Source of the DNA: Erysipelotrichaceae bacterium
GTDB taxonomy: Bacteria; Bacillota_I; Bacilli_A; RFN20; CAG-826
Assembly (NCBI GenBank): GCA_031271635.1
Contig: JAISVG010000027.1
Location: 1-14,933 of the forward strand
Length of the DNA: 14,933 bases
Direction of reading: 5' to 3'
Shown here: positions 7,468 to 14,933 of the stretch, piece by piece
How the letters are laid out: each line of letters opens with the position of its first letter
How positions within the stretch are numbered: position 1 is the stretch's first letter
Made by a program: the position numbers and the translations under genes
The notes under the pieces: generated by a model
Databases searched by the model: none
Told to the model about the DNA's origin: nothing
The model's input: the letters and a program-made list of their open reading frames with translations, nothing else

Positions 7468-10400
7468 ATGAAAACAAAATTCTTTCCTGCTTTAAAGCAC
7501 CTTTTAGAGACTACCAGCATGCTTTCGCTTACTGATCCCCAAGAAATCGCCCTTTTTATTGCAGCAGAATCTTACCATCGACCTGAGGGAATGATTGTTT
7601 GCCTTCCTAATCTTTATCTCAGTGAAAAAGTATATTCGATGCTTTCCATCATGATCGGAAAAAGAGTGCTCTTTTTTCCTAGTGACGATCAGTTTAGTTA
7701 TAACTATAAAAGTGCCTCAAACGAATTTCTTAGTGAACGTCTTTATACACTAAGTAAACTAAGGGAGTCTCAGGATTTTATTATTGTTACTGATATCCGG
7801 TCAATGCACCGGTTTCTTCCTGAAACAAAACTCTTTTTTGAGGCGTTTTTACCATTAAAAATAAAACAGACAATCCCTTACCGCGATTTAATCAAACAAC
7901 TGATTACTTTAGGTTATAGTAAAACTTCTCGCGTCAATAATGTCCTTGAATTTGCCGCCCGTGGTAGCATTATCGATGTTTATCCCGTCAACGTTAAAAA
8001 TCCGCTCCGCATTGAGTTCTTTGGTGATGAAGTTGATAGTATTAGAGAATTTAAACTAGCAACTCAAGAATCAACCAAAAACCTTGATGAAATTATGATT
8101 TCACCAGCAAATGACATGCTGTTTAGCGAAAATGAATATATGTTGATGCCAGAGAAAGCTAACAAGATAATCAAAAAATATCAACAGATAATGGAGCATA
8201 GTAAATATACTATTCTAAGCGAAAACTTCACAAGTGATTTTAATGACTTGCTCGGATATCAAAATAATCAATCACTTTATAAACTCTACTACCTATTTAA
8301 AACTAACTATAGCACCTTAAAAGACTATCAAGTAAATTCAAAGTTATATTTAATTAATAACGAGCAATTAAGCAATATTGTCATGAACTTAGAAGAGGAT
8401 CAAACAAAAACAATTAAAACCCTTTATGAGCAAGGACTAGCAGTCCCTGACATTAGATTATATGATGATAGTTTTAAGTTGCTTGAACTTGATGCCGTTA
8501 GAACCTATGACCTTTTAGAAAGTGGCACCTATCTTTTTTGGCCTCTAGACCGCTTCGCTAATTCTGATGAAGAAAGACTAAAACTCATTGTTGAAGCGTC
8601 ACTTCATCATAAAGTAGTAATTGTTACTGCGACTAAACTTCAAAAAGAAATAATTAGCGATTTCTGTCTTAAAAACGACCTGAAATATCTAAATGATCAA
8701 CTTGAAGATGTTCTTAATCATCAACTCATTTCTCTTATTGAAACTCCTTTTGAAAAAGGGTTCTCGCTTCCAAGACTAAATCTTGTAATCTTCACTTTTA
8801 GGGAATTATATAATCAAGTTCAAAGTATTAGACTATATAAATCTCATTTTGATAATGCCTTAATTCTCCACGATTTTGAAGAACTAATACCAGGAGACTT
8901 TGTCGTGCATGAAGAATATGGCATTGGAAAATTCATTCATGTTAAACCCGAAACCTATGCGGGACATACTAAGGATTATTTAACGATTGAGTATGCAAAT
9001 GAGATGAAACTCAAGATTCCTAGTCAGAACTTTTATCTGGTAAGAAAATTTTTAGGTAAAGAAGGCTATGTTCCTAAACTCTCAGTAATTGGTTCAAAAG
9101 CATGGAAAAAGCAAAAAGAGAAAATCGCTGAGGAAATTGACCTTTTAACCAAAAAGCTCTTCTCTTTATACGAGACAAGAAACCAAAGTAGCGGCTTTGT
9201 TTTTAAACCCGATACCGCCAAACAAAAAGAATTTGAAAACTCTTTTGAATATGAACTTACTCGCGACCAAAGTCAGAGTCTTCTTGAAATCAAAAGTGAT
9301 ATGGAATCCACAAGGGTCATGGACCGTCTCCTGCTTGGTGATGTCGGCTTTGGCAAAACCGAAATCGCTTTCCGAATTGCCTTCAAGGCTCTTGAAAACA
9401 AAAAACAAGTGGTCATGATTGCTCCTACAACCCTACTTGCTAAACAACACTACGAGTTAGCTAAGAAAAGATTTCCCTTGTTTGGTTATGAAGTAGCTTT
9501 ATTCTCAAGACAAACTACCGATAAAGAGAAGAATCGCATCCTAACAAAGGTCTTTAATAAAGAAATAAACTTTATTATTGGAACTCATCGTCTTCTAAGT
9601 AACGAACTTATCTTTAATGATCTTGGGCTTTTAATTGTGGATGAAGAGCAAAAATTTGGAGTTGAGCAAAAAGAAAAAATGAAGTTAGGACTCCCCAATA
9701 TCGATGTCTTAAGTCTTAGTGCCACCCCCATCCCAAGAACTCTTTCTTTATCTTTACTGACGATTAGATCTATTTCCATTATTAACACGCCACCGATCGG
9801 ACGAGTTGGCATTCAAACTTATGTTGTAAAAGAGAATCCCCATTTGATTAAAGATGTTATCGAAAGAGAGCTTTCAAGAAAAGGTCAAGTCTTCTATCTT
9901 CATAACCGTATTAGTAGTCTTGAAGCAACCGCTAAAAAACTCCTCAAACTGGTCCCCGGACTAAGAATTGCGATGGTTCATGGTCAAATGACCAAGGACG
10001 ACAGCGACCTCATCATGACGGCTTTCTATGATCATCAAGTAGATTTACTACTGGCGACAAGTATTATCGAAAACGGAATTGATGTTCCGGCCGCCAACAC
10101 CATCATTATTGAAAACGCTGATCGTTTTGGTCTTAGTGATTTATATCAGATTAAAGGTCGGGTTGGGCGTGGTAGCGATTTAGCTTATGCATATTTCATG
10201 TATCAAGATCAAGAAAAAATGACTGATGTCGCAAAGCAACGCCTCAAAACACTCACTGATTTTACCAAATTGGGTTCAGGCTATGAAATTGCCAAACGCG
10301 ATTTAGCAATTCGAGGAGCTGGTGATTTACTGGGAAAGGATCAAGCCGGCTTCATTAATACGATTGGAATTAGCCTCTATAACCAACTCCTAAAACAGGC

Positions 10401-10908
10401 GATTGATCGCCAAGGTCAACTGTCTGAAAAAGAACATCATCGTTTTAAAAAGGTTTCCATTAGTGCTTTTGATGCTTTCATCGATAGTGCCATCACTTCA
10501 AATAATGAAAAGTATTCCCTCTATCTTGAGATTATCGACACCATGTCGCTAGAAGAACTCGCAAGCAAGAAACGCCTCGTGATTGATCAATATGGGGCCA
10601 TTCCAGATAACTTTATGAATATCTTCACCTATCAGGCGATTGGGATTCTTTCTCTAGCGCCCTGTTTTGAAAGTATTAGGTCGGATGGTAACTTAACCAC
10701 GATCACTTTAGCCACCGGCCTTTCTTCAAGAAAGGGGATTGTAAAAGAATTAGAGCAATTATTCTTAAATTCACTTTTAAAACTAAGGATTATCTATGAT
10801 AATCATCACTTCAAAATCATTTATAAGAACGACAAGAATTTGCTGAAGAAAACAAAAAAATGCCTCGAATTAATAAATTCTTTCTATAATTCTTATAATC
10901 ACTTATGA
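7468..10908 (+). CDS. mfd: Transcription-repair coupling factor Mfd
   Basis: Mfd is an ATP-driven DNA translocase that pushes stalled RNA polymerase off damaged template and recruits UvrA for nucleotide excision repair. The 1146 residues are full length for the family. In order: a UvrB-like UvrA-binding module (about 1-340, with the RGSIIDVYPV and RIEFFGDEVDSIR blocks near 165-195), the RNA polymerase interacting CarD-like domain (about 468-530, starting PGDFVVHEEYGIGKF), and a RecG-like motor with Walker A GDVGFGKT near 624, DEEQ box near 724, SATPIPRTLS near 750, DVPAANTIIIENADRFG near 871, and GRVGRG near 896. The TRG region RDLAIRGAGDLLG follows near 943, then the C-terminal inhibitory domain. 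It starts two bases after pth with no Shine-Dalgarno, so coupling is likely, and its TGA stop overlaps the tilS ATG. No missing motif seen. Confidence 0.98.
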   Translation: MKTKFFPALKHLLETTSMLSLTDPQEIALFIAAESYHRPEGMIVCLPNLYLSEKVYSMLSIMIGKRVLFFPSDDQFSYNYKSASNEFLSERLYTLSKLRESQDFIIVTDIRSMHRFLPETKLFFEAFLPLKIKQTIPYRDLIKQLITLGYSKTSRVNNVLEFAARGSIIDVYPVNVKNPLRIEFFGDEVDSIREFKLATQESTKNLDEIMISPANDMLFSENEYMLMPEKANKIIKKYQQIMEHSKYTILSENFTSDFNDLLGYQNNQSLYKLYYLFKTNYSTLKDYQVNSKLYLINNEQLSNIVMNLEEDQTKTIKTLYEQGLAVPDIRLYDDSFKLLELDAVRTYDLLESGTYLFWPLDRFANSDEERLKLIVEASLHHKVVIVTATKLQKEIISDFCLKNDLKYLNDQLEDVLNHQLISLIETPFEKGFSLPRLNLVIFTFRELYNQVQSIRLYKSHFDNALILHDFEELIPGDFVVHEEYGIGKFIHVKPETYAGHTKDYLTIEYANEMKLKIPSQNFYLVRKFLGKEGYVPKLSVIGSKAWKKQKEKIAEEIDLLTKKLFSLYETRNQSSGFVFKPDTAKQKEFENSFEYELTRDQSQSLLEIKSDMESTRVMDRLLLGDVGFGKTEIAFRIAFKALENKKQVVMIAPTTLLAKQHYELAKKRFPLFGYEVALFSRQTTDKEKNRILTKVFNKEINFIIGTHRLLSNELIFNDLGLLIVDEEQKFGVEQKEKMKLGLPNIDVLSLSATPIPRTLSLSLLTIRSISIINTPPIGRVGIQTYVVKENPHLIKDVIERELSRKGQVFYLHNRISSLEATAKKLLKLVPGLRIAMVHGQMTKDDSDLIMTAFYDHQVDLLLATSIIENGIDVPAANTIIIENADRFGLSDLYQIKGRVGRGSDLAYAYFMYQDQEKMTDVAKQRLKTLTDFTKLGSGYEIAKRDLAIRGAGDLLGKDQAGFINTIGISLYNQLLKQAIDRQGQLSEKEHHRFKKVSISAFDAFIDSAITSNNEKYSLYLEIIDTMSLEELASKKRLVIDQYGAIPDNFMNIFTYQAIGILSLAPCFESIRSDGNLTTITLATGLSSRKGIVKELEQLFLNSLLKLRIIYDNHHFKIIYKNDKNLLKKTKKCLELINSFYNSYNHL
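10885..10899 (+). promoter_or_regulatory. Two TATAAT boxes just upstream of tilS
   Basis: TATAAT occurs at 10885-10890 and again at 10894-10899, within the last codons of mfd. The second ends five bases before the tilS ATG, the same geometry as the pth promoter. No -35 is clear, and the repeat could simply reflect the Asn/Tyr/Ser-rich codons there. Confidence 0.3.
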
Positions 10909-12134
10909 AAGCGCCACTTTTAGAAAACCTTGATAAAAAAAGCACCTACCTCCTTGGTTGTTCTTTTGGTCCTGACTCCATGATGCTCCTCCATCTATTA
11001 AAAGAACAGGGTTTTAAAACTATCGTCGCAATGGTCAATTATCAAATGCGTCCTGAGGCTACTAATGAAGAAAACGCCCTTCGAAAGTATTGTCAAGATA
11101 ACGAGATTCCTTTCTTCTTAAAACGGGCCAAATATCATCTAGAATATGGCAACTTCCAAAGTTGGGCACGCGACTTCCGATATTCTTACTTTAATGAATT
11201 GTACCAACGCTTTGATGCTCAAGGACTGCTCCTCGGGCATCATCTTGATGACAGCATTGAAACCTATGTAATGCAAAAAAGAAAGGGTTTAAACCTTTTT
11301 TATTATGGAATTAAACCAGTAACAAGAATCATGAGCATGCGCGTTTATCGGCCTCTCATTACTGCTACCAAACAAGAAATCCTTGAATACTGTAATCAAA
11401 GCAAAGTCCCCTATGCTACCGATCAGTCAAATTTTTCTAATCGCTACCAAAGAAATCTCATTCGTAATAATTACCTTTTGCATTTAAGTAAAGAGGCGAA
11501 AGATGATTTAATCGAGGAAATGCGGCAAAAAAACCAAGAATTAGAGACCATTCAAGCAAAAATCGATAAGCAATTCTCGCCTTTTGAAACCATCGACATT
11601 AAGTCACTTGAGAGCCTTAATAACATTGAAAGAAGTTATCTTTTTTATAAGTTTTTTACTCGAGTCTTCCCGCCAAAAATGTATAAGAGTAAATACACTC
11701 TAGAAATCGAAAAACTCATTTCCTCTCATAAGCCTAATGCCGCGATTAACCTTAAACAATACTATATTCAAAGGGAGTATCATTTCCTCCGCATCATTGA
11801 TAAAAAGGATTTAAATGGCTACCAATACTTTCTTGAAAAGCCAGTGCGTCTTGAGACTCCGTATTTTATTATTGATTTCACTAAACAAAGCGACAAAATT
11901 CTAATTAGTAGTAACGATTTCCCGCTTCATATTCGCACCATGAAACGTGGCGATCGTTACCGCATTCATGATTATTACGTTGAAGTAAGAAGACTTTTTA
12001 TTGATTGGAAAATGCCTGTCTCCTTAAGACAAAGATGGCCCTTAGTTGTGAACAAAAATGGAGAAATTCTCTACATTCCGCGTTATCAAGTTAATTATCA
12101 ACCCAACGATAATAGTTTTCTTCTCATTAAATAA
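10905..12134 (+). CDS. tilS: tRNA(Ile)-lysidine synthase TilS
   Basis: TilS attaches lysine to C34 of the CAU-anticodon tRNA-Ile using ATP, so that it reads AUA codons. The 409 residues fit the long TilS form. The N-terminal PP-loop domain shows S20-F-G-P-D-S25 (the usual form is SGGxDS), then MVNYQMR, LLGHHLDDSIETYVM and YRPL, followed by the YATDQSNFSNRYQRNLIR block that marks TilS. The middle helical region leads to a C-terminal domain beginning near 345 with RTMKRGDRYRI and ending with a NGEILYIPRYQ-like strand. The ATG overlaps the mfd stop as ATGA, and no Shine-Dalgarno is present. In Bacillus and relatives tilS is followed by hpt and then ftsH; here hpt is absent. The Phe in the PP-loop is discussed as a finding. 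The family call is firm. Confidence 0.95.
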   Translation: MKAPLLENLDKKSTYLLGCSFGPDSMMLLHLLKEQGFKTIVAMVNYQMRPEATNEENALRKYCQDNEIPFFLKRAKYHLEYGNFQSWARDFRYSYFNELYQRFDAQGLLLGHHLDDSIETYVMQKRKGLNLFYYGIKPVTRIMSMRVYRPLITATKQEILEYCNQSKVPYATDQSNFSNRYQRNLIRNNYLLHLSKEAKDDLIEEMRQKNQELETIQAKIDKQFSPFETIDIKSLESLNNIERSYLFYKFFTRVFPPKMYKSKYTLEIEKLISSHKPNAAINLKQYYIQREYHFLRIIDKKDLNGYQYFLEKPVRLETPYFIIDFTKQSDKILISSNDFPLHIRTMKRGDRYRIHDYYVEVRRLFIDWKMPVSLRQRWPLVVNKNGEILYIPRYQVNYQPNDNSFLLIK

Positions 12135-12181
12135 TTTAAAAGTCCCGTGATATTAGTGTTTTTAAGAAAGCCCTTGTTTTT

Positions 12182-12199
12182 AATATATAATAATATATT
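12182..12199. repeat. AT-only inverted repeat overlapping the ftsH promoter
   Basis: Seven-base arms (AATATAT at 12182-12188, ATATATT at 12193-12199) flank four bases and end immediately before the ftsH ATG. The repeat covers the -10 box. It could be an operator or chance in AT-rich DNA; no regulator is named. Confidence 0.3.
12186..12191 (+). promoter_or_regulatory. -10 box TATAAT for ftsH
   Basis: A perfect TATAAT lies in the 65-base gap between tilS and ftsH and ends eight bases before the ftsH ATG, so the transcript would start within a few bases of the start codon. TTAAGA at 12162-12167, 18 bases upstream, is a weak -35 candidate. No Shine-Dalgarno is present. The gap shows no terminator hairpin, so read-through from tilS is also likely. 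Confidence 0.55.
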
Positions 12200-14116
12200 A
12201 TGAAAGAACAAACCCCCAATCAAGCCCCAAAAAGAGGTCTGATGTCCTACATCGGACCCTTGTTATTCATTGTTGGTATCGTCGCACTTTTCTTTCTTGT
12301 TTTTGGCAATAGTATCTTCGGTGGTAATTTTCGTAAAGTTACTTATCAAGAATTAAAAACCATTGTGGAAGATGAAGATAATAATACTACCTTTACTGTT
12401 ATTGAAGTTAATGACATCGGGTCAGGTGTCCTTTATGAAGTAAGGTTAGAGTATTATAATGATGGCGATAAAAACACTACCTCAAGAATTACTTGTGATG
12501 TTCCAATTGATCTATTTTACGCTGAGATTCATCCCGATATCCTTCTTGAAACTGCAAGTGGTGATGTTGATTACTATTTTAATCGCTATCAGCCAAATGT
12601 CTTCATGCAAATGCTTCCGACAATCCTGCTCCTCGGTGGTAGCGGCATCCTCGTTTTCATTATCTTCCGCGGTTTTAGTTCCTCGATTAAGTCATCAGAA
12701 AATCGGGCTATGGACTTCAATAAATCTCGGGCCAGAAGAGTTGAAAGAAGTCACATTACTTTTAACGATGTTGCCGGAGCCGAAGAAGAAAAATTAGAAA
12801 TGGCTGAACTTGTTGATTATCTAAAATATCCTGCTAAATACTCAAAATATGGCGCTAAATTGCCGCGTGGTGTCTTACTAGTGGGGCCTCCTGGAACCGG
12901 AAAAACCCTCATGGCAAAGGCAGTTGCAGGTGAAGCAAAAGTTCCTTTCTTTAGCATTTCTGGCTCTGATTTTGTCGAGATGTTCGTCGGCGTTGGTGCC
13001 GGCCGCGTTCGTGACATGTTTAATAATGCCAAGAAAAACGCACCTTGTATTATCTTCATTGATGAAATTGATGCCGTCGGAAGACAACGCGGCGCTGGGC
13101 TTGGTGGTGGCAATGATGAACGTGAACAAACCCTCAATCAACTCTTAGTGGAGATGGATGGTTTTAGTGATAACTCGGGAATTATTGTAATTGCCGCGAC
13201 TAACCGTGAAGATGTTCTTGATCCTGCCTTATTAAGGCCCGGAAGATTTGACCGCCAAATCATGATTAATTTACCAGATCGTAAAGCACGTGAAGCAATC
13301 TTCCGAGTTCATGCTCGGAATAAAAAAATTGATCCGACAGTTGATTTTGAAAGACTTGCGGCACGAACCGTTGGTTTTTCTGGTGCCGATATTGCCAATA
13401 TTCTAAATGAAGCGGCAATTCTCAGTGTCCGAGAAAATAAAGAAGAAATTACACTTCAGATGATTGATGAGGCAATTGACCGTCAAGTGGCGGGCATTGC
13501 CAAAACCAACAGTACCATCAGTGAACACGAAAAGAAACTCATTGCGTATCACGAATCCGGTCACGCTGTCATCGGTTTAATGCTCCCAGATAGCGATAAA
13601 GTCCAAAAGATTACGATTGTCCCTCGAGGTCGTACTGGTGGCCATGTGAGAATGGCACCAGAATATGATAAGTTCCTCTTAACGAAAAAAGAACTCTTAG
13701 CTAGGATTACTGGTCTTCTTGGAGGCCGTACGAGTGAAGAACTCTTCTTTGATGACATCACGACCGGAGCACAAAGCGACATTCAAGTTGCCACAAGAAT
13801 TGCTCGGGCGATGGTCACTGAGTTTGGGATGTCAAAGCTTGGACCAATTCAATATGAAAGCGATGCCGGCAGCGTTTTCCTAGGACGCGACTATACTTCC
13901 GCCAGAAAGAATTTCTCAAGCCAAGTCGGCTTTGAAATTGATAAGGAAGTAAGGTCAATCATTGACGCCGCTCATGAGGAGGCAAGACAAATCCTCGCTG
14001 AACATCGCGACCTATTAATCCGCATCGCTAATCGTCTTCTTGAAAAAGAAACCATTACTGCTGAGGAAATTGAAGAACTACAAGCCAATAAAGATGATCC
14101 AAAAGATGTCGCTTGA
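12200..14116 (+). CDS. ftsH: ATP-dependent zinc metalloprotease FtsH
   Basis: FtsH forms a membrane-anchored hexamer that unfolds and degrades faulty membrane proteins and short-lived regulators. The 638-residue length is normal. Two helices (about 15-37 and 139-157) enclose an extracytoplasmic domain of about 100 residues, with both ends in the cytoplasm. The AAA+ domain has Walker A GPPGTGKT at 229-236, Walker B IIFIDEID with D288-E289, and the second region of homology RPGRFDR near 346-352 with arginine fingers. The zinc site is H451-E-S-G-H455, with the third ligand D527 in GAQSDIQVAT. The HESGH core has Ser where Ala is commoner, still fitting HExxH. It follows tilS after a 65-base gap with its own -10 box. 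The last 11 bases overlap dusB. The acidic tail is usual. Confidence 0.98.
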   Translation: MKEQTPNQAPKRGLMSYIGPLLFIVGIVALFFLVFGNSIFGGNFRKVTYQELKTIVEDEDNNTTFTVIEVNDIGSGVLYEVRLEYYNDGDKNTTSRITCDVPIDLFYAEIHPDILLETASGDVDYYFNRYQPNVFMQMLPTILLLGGSGILVFIIFRGFSSSIKSSENRAMDFNKSRARRVERSHITFNDVAGAEEEKLEMAELVDYLKYPAKYSKYGAKLPRGVLLVGPPGTGKTLMAKAVAGEAKVPFFSISGSDFVEMFVGVGAGRVRDMFNNAKKNAPCIIFIDEIDAVGRQRGAGLGGGNDEREQTLNQLLVEMDGFSDNSGIIVIAATNREDVLDPALLRPGRFDRQIMINLPDRKAREAIFRVHARNKKIDPTVDFERLAARTVGFSGADIANILNEAAILSVRENKEEITLQMIDEAIDRQVAGIAKTNSTISEHEKKLIAYHESGHAVIGLMLPDSDKVQKITIVPRGRTGGHVRMAPEYDKFLLTKKELLARITGLLGGRTSEELFFDDITTGAQSDIQVATRIARAMVTEFGMSKLGPIQYESDAGSVFLGRDYTSARKNFSSQVGFEIDKEVRSIIDAAHEEARQILAEHRDLLIRIANRLLEKETITAEEIEELQANKDDPKDVA

Positions 14117-14933
14117 TTTTAATAAACTTCTGAAAAAAAGCCCCGTTGTCCTCGCCCCAATGGCGGGAGTTACCTCCTCTTCATATCGTAAATTCATGGA
14201 GAAGTACCCTATTGCTTTTTCGTATTCCGAAATGGTTTCTGATTTAGGCCTCGTGTATAAAGATCAGAAAACTCTTGAACTTTTAAATGGAAGAATCAAA
14301 AAGCCCTACGGCATTCAAATCTTTGGCAGTAAAAAAGAGAATCTGGTCAAAGCTATCAAAATTATTGAATCGCTTAATATTAAGTATGATTTTATTGATT
14401 TAAACTGCGCTTGTCCAGTTCCTAAAGTAACTAAAAATGGCGCTGGAGCAATGCTCTTAAAGGATCCGGTCGCTTTAGGGGAAATTGTTAAGGCAATGGT
14501 TCTTGTTTCAAAAAAACCCATTACTGCCAAAATCCGCCTCGGTTTTTATGATGATGTCTTAAACTTTAAAGAAGTAATTAAAGCTCTTGTCGCAAGTGGC
14601 GTTTCTTTAATTGCAATCCATGCGCGAAGCGCTAAACAACTATATAGTGGTACTCCACGCTTTGAACTACTGCAAAATCTTAAAGAAATATGCCCAGTTC
14701 CACTTTTAATTAGTGGCAATATGTTTTCTAAAGAAGAGGCCAAAACCGCGCTTGAACTAACAAAGGCTGATGGAATCTTAGTGGCACGTGGTGCGGTTGG
14801 GAACCCTGATTTAGTAAAGGAGATCTTTTACCTTATTAAGAAACATAAAAACGTTGATGTTCCAAGAACCTTTAAAAAACAAGGGAAACTAGCGACAAAG
14901 TTTTTAAAACTACTGATAAAGGAAAAAGGTGAG
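14106..14933 (+). CDS. dusB: tRNA-dihydrouridine synthase (Dus family), 3'-truncated by the window edge
   Basis: Dus enzymes use FMN and NADPH to reduce specific uridines of tRNA to dihydrouridine. The visible 276 residues, open to the last base, lack the last 40-50 of a normal protein of about 320. The N-terminal APMAGVT (17-23) begins the FMN-binding TIM barrel. DLNCACP (98-104) carries the catalytic Cys, C103, although the usual Gly before it is Ala. KNGAGAMLL follows, then HARSAKQLYSG from H172 (usual form HGRTxxQxYSG), SGNMFSKEEA, and the phosphate-binding GILVARGAVGNP. The start ATG 14106 lies 11 bases inside ftsH in another frame; the start of the protein fits the family and no Shine-Dalgarno is visible. 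The symbol follows the usual Firmicutes position after ftsH; specificity between DusB and other paralogues is not proven. Confidence 0.92.
   Translation, partial: MSLDFNKLLKKSPVVLAPMAGVTSSSYRKFMEKYPIAFSYSEMVSDLGLVYKDQKTLELLNGRIKKPYGIQIFGSKKENLVKAIKIIESLNIKYDFIDLNCACPVPKVTKNGAGAMLLKDPVALGEIVKAMVLVSKKPITAKIRLGFYDDVLNFKEVIKALVASGVSLIAIHARSAKQLYSGTPRFELLQNLKEICPVPLLISGNMFSKEEAKTALELTKADGILVARGAVGNPDLVKEIFYLIKKHKNVDVPRTFKKQGKLATKFLKLLIKEKGE

Noticed and set aside
12817..13141. Antisense open frames inside ftsH (87 and 106 codons)
   Set aside because: They mirror the strongly conserved AAA+ coding sequence, show no recognisable protein features, and have no ribosome site. Similar antisense frames elsewhere were left out for the same reason.
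1..14933. Recoding of TGA as tryptophan (mycoplasma code)
   Set aside because: TGA closes mfd and ftsH at family-typical lengths, and tryptophans are TGG.
1..14933. Defence system, mobile element, CRISPR array, riboswitch or RNA gene
   Set aside because: No transposase, integrase, repeat-spacer pattern, tRNA cloverleaf or long structured leader was found; the gaps are too short (at most 129 bases) for most of these.

Overview
The window looks like the chromosome of a low-GC member of the Bacilli/Mollicutes branch (Erysipelotrichia, Acholeplasma/Izemoplasma or RF39-like; my guess from gene order, protein style and compactness, not a database result). Gaps between genes are very short and several genes overlap. 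TGA ends two genes (mfd and ftsH), and every tryptophan I checked is TGG, so the standard bacterial code applies and the TGA-as-Trp mycoplasmas are excluded. The window is fully coding: the largest gap is 129 bases (6785-6913). I see no rRNA, tRNA, CRISPR array, insertion sequence or phage gene.

Left part. A 5'-truncated FGGY-family sugar kinase runs in from the left edge on the + strand (1-1428). It meets, tail to tail, a four-gene minus-strand block. In transcription order this block is a DUF368/PopT-type polyprenyl-phosphate translocase, a PAP2 lipid phosphatase, and the two halves of a heterodimeric ABC exporter. The first two genes overlap by 17 bases and make a coherent lipid-carrier recycling pair: dephosphorylation of undecaprenyl pyrophosphate outside, and return of undecaprenyl phosphate inside. 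The ABC pair has its own candidate promoter. It shows the usual asymmetric design, with one degenerate and one consensus ATP site.

Middle. The 129-base gap at 6785-6913 is a divergent promoter region. On the minus strand it carries a -10 box, a good Shine-Dalgarno and a possible 12-codon leader ORF ahead of the DUF368 gene. On the plus strand an extended -10 ends only 6 bases before the pth start codon.

Right part. The + strand carries pth, mfd, tilS, ftsH and dusB (the last cut by the window end). This is a condensed version of the well-known Firmicutes pth-mfd-...-tilS-hpt-ftsH-...-dusB neighbourhood; the genes usually lying between are absent. The set covers peptidyl-tRNA recycling, transcription-coupled repair, tRNA-Ile lysidine formation, membrane protein quality control and tRNA dihydrouridylation.

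The most unusual signal is in the start sites. At pth, ftsH and the first ABC gene (and perhaps tilS) a -10 element lies 5-11 bases before the ATG with no Shine-Dalgarno, which predicts leaderless or nearly leaderless mRNAs. The PAP2 gene, inside its operon, has a textbook Shine-Dalgarno. I found no clear new defence or mobile system; the gene content is mostly housekeeping.
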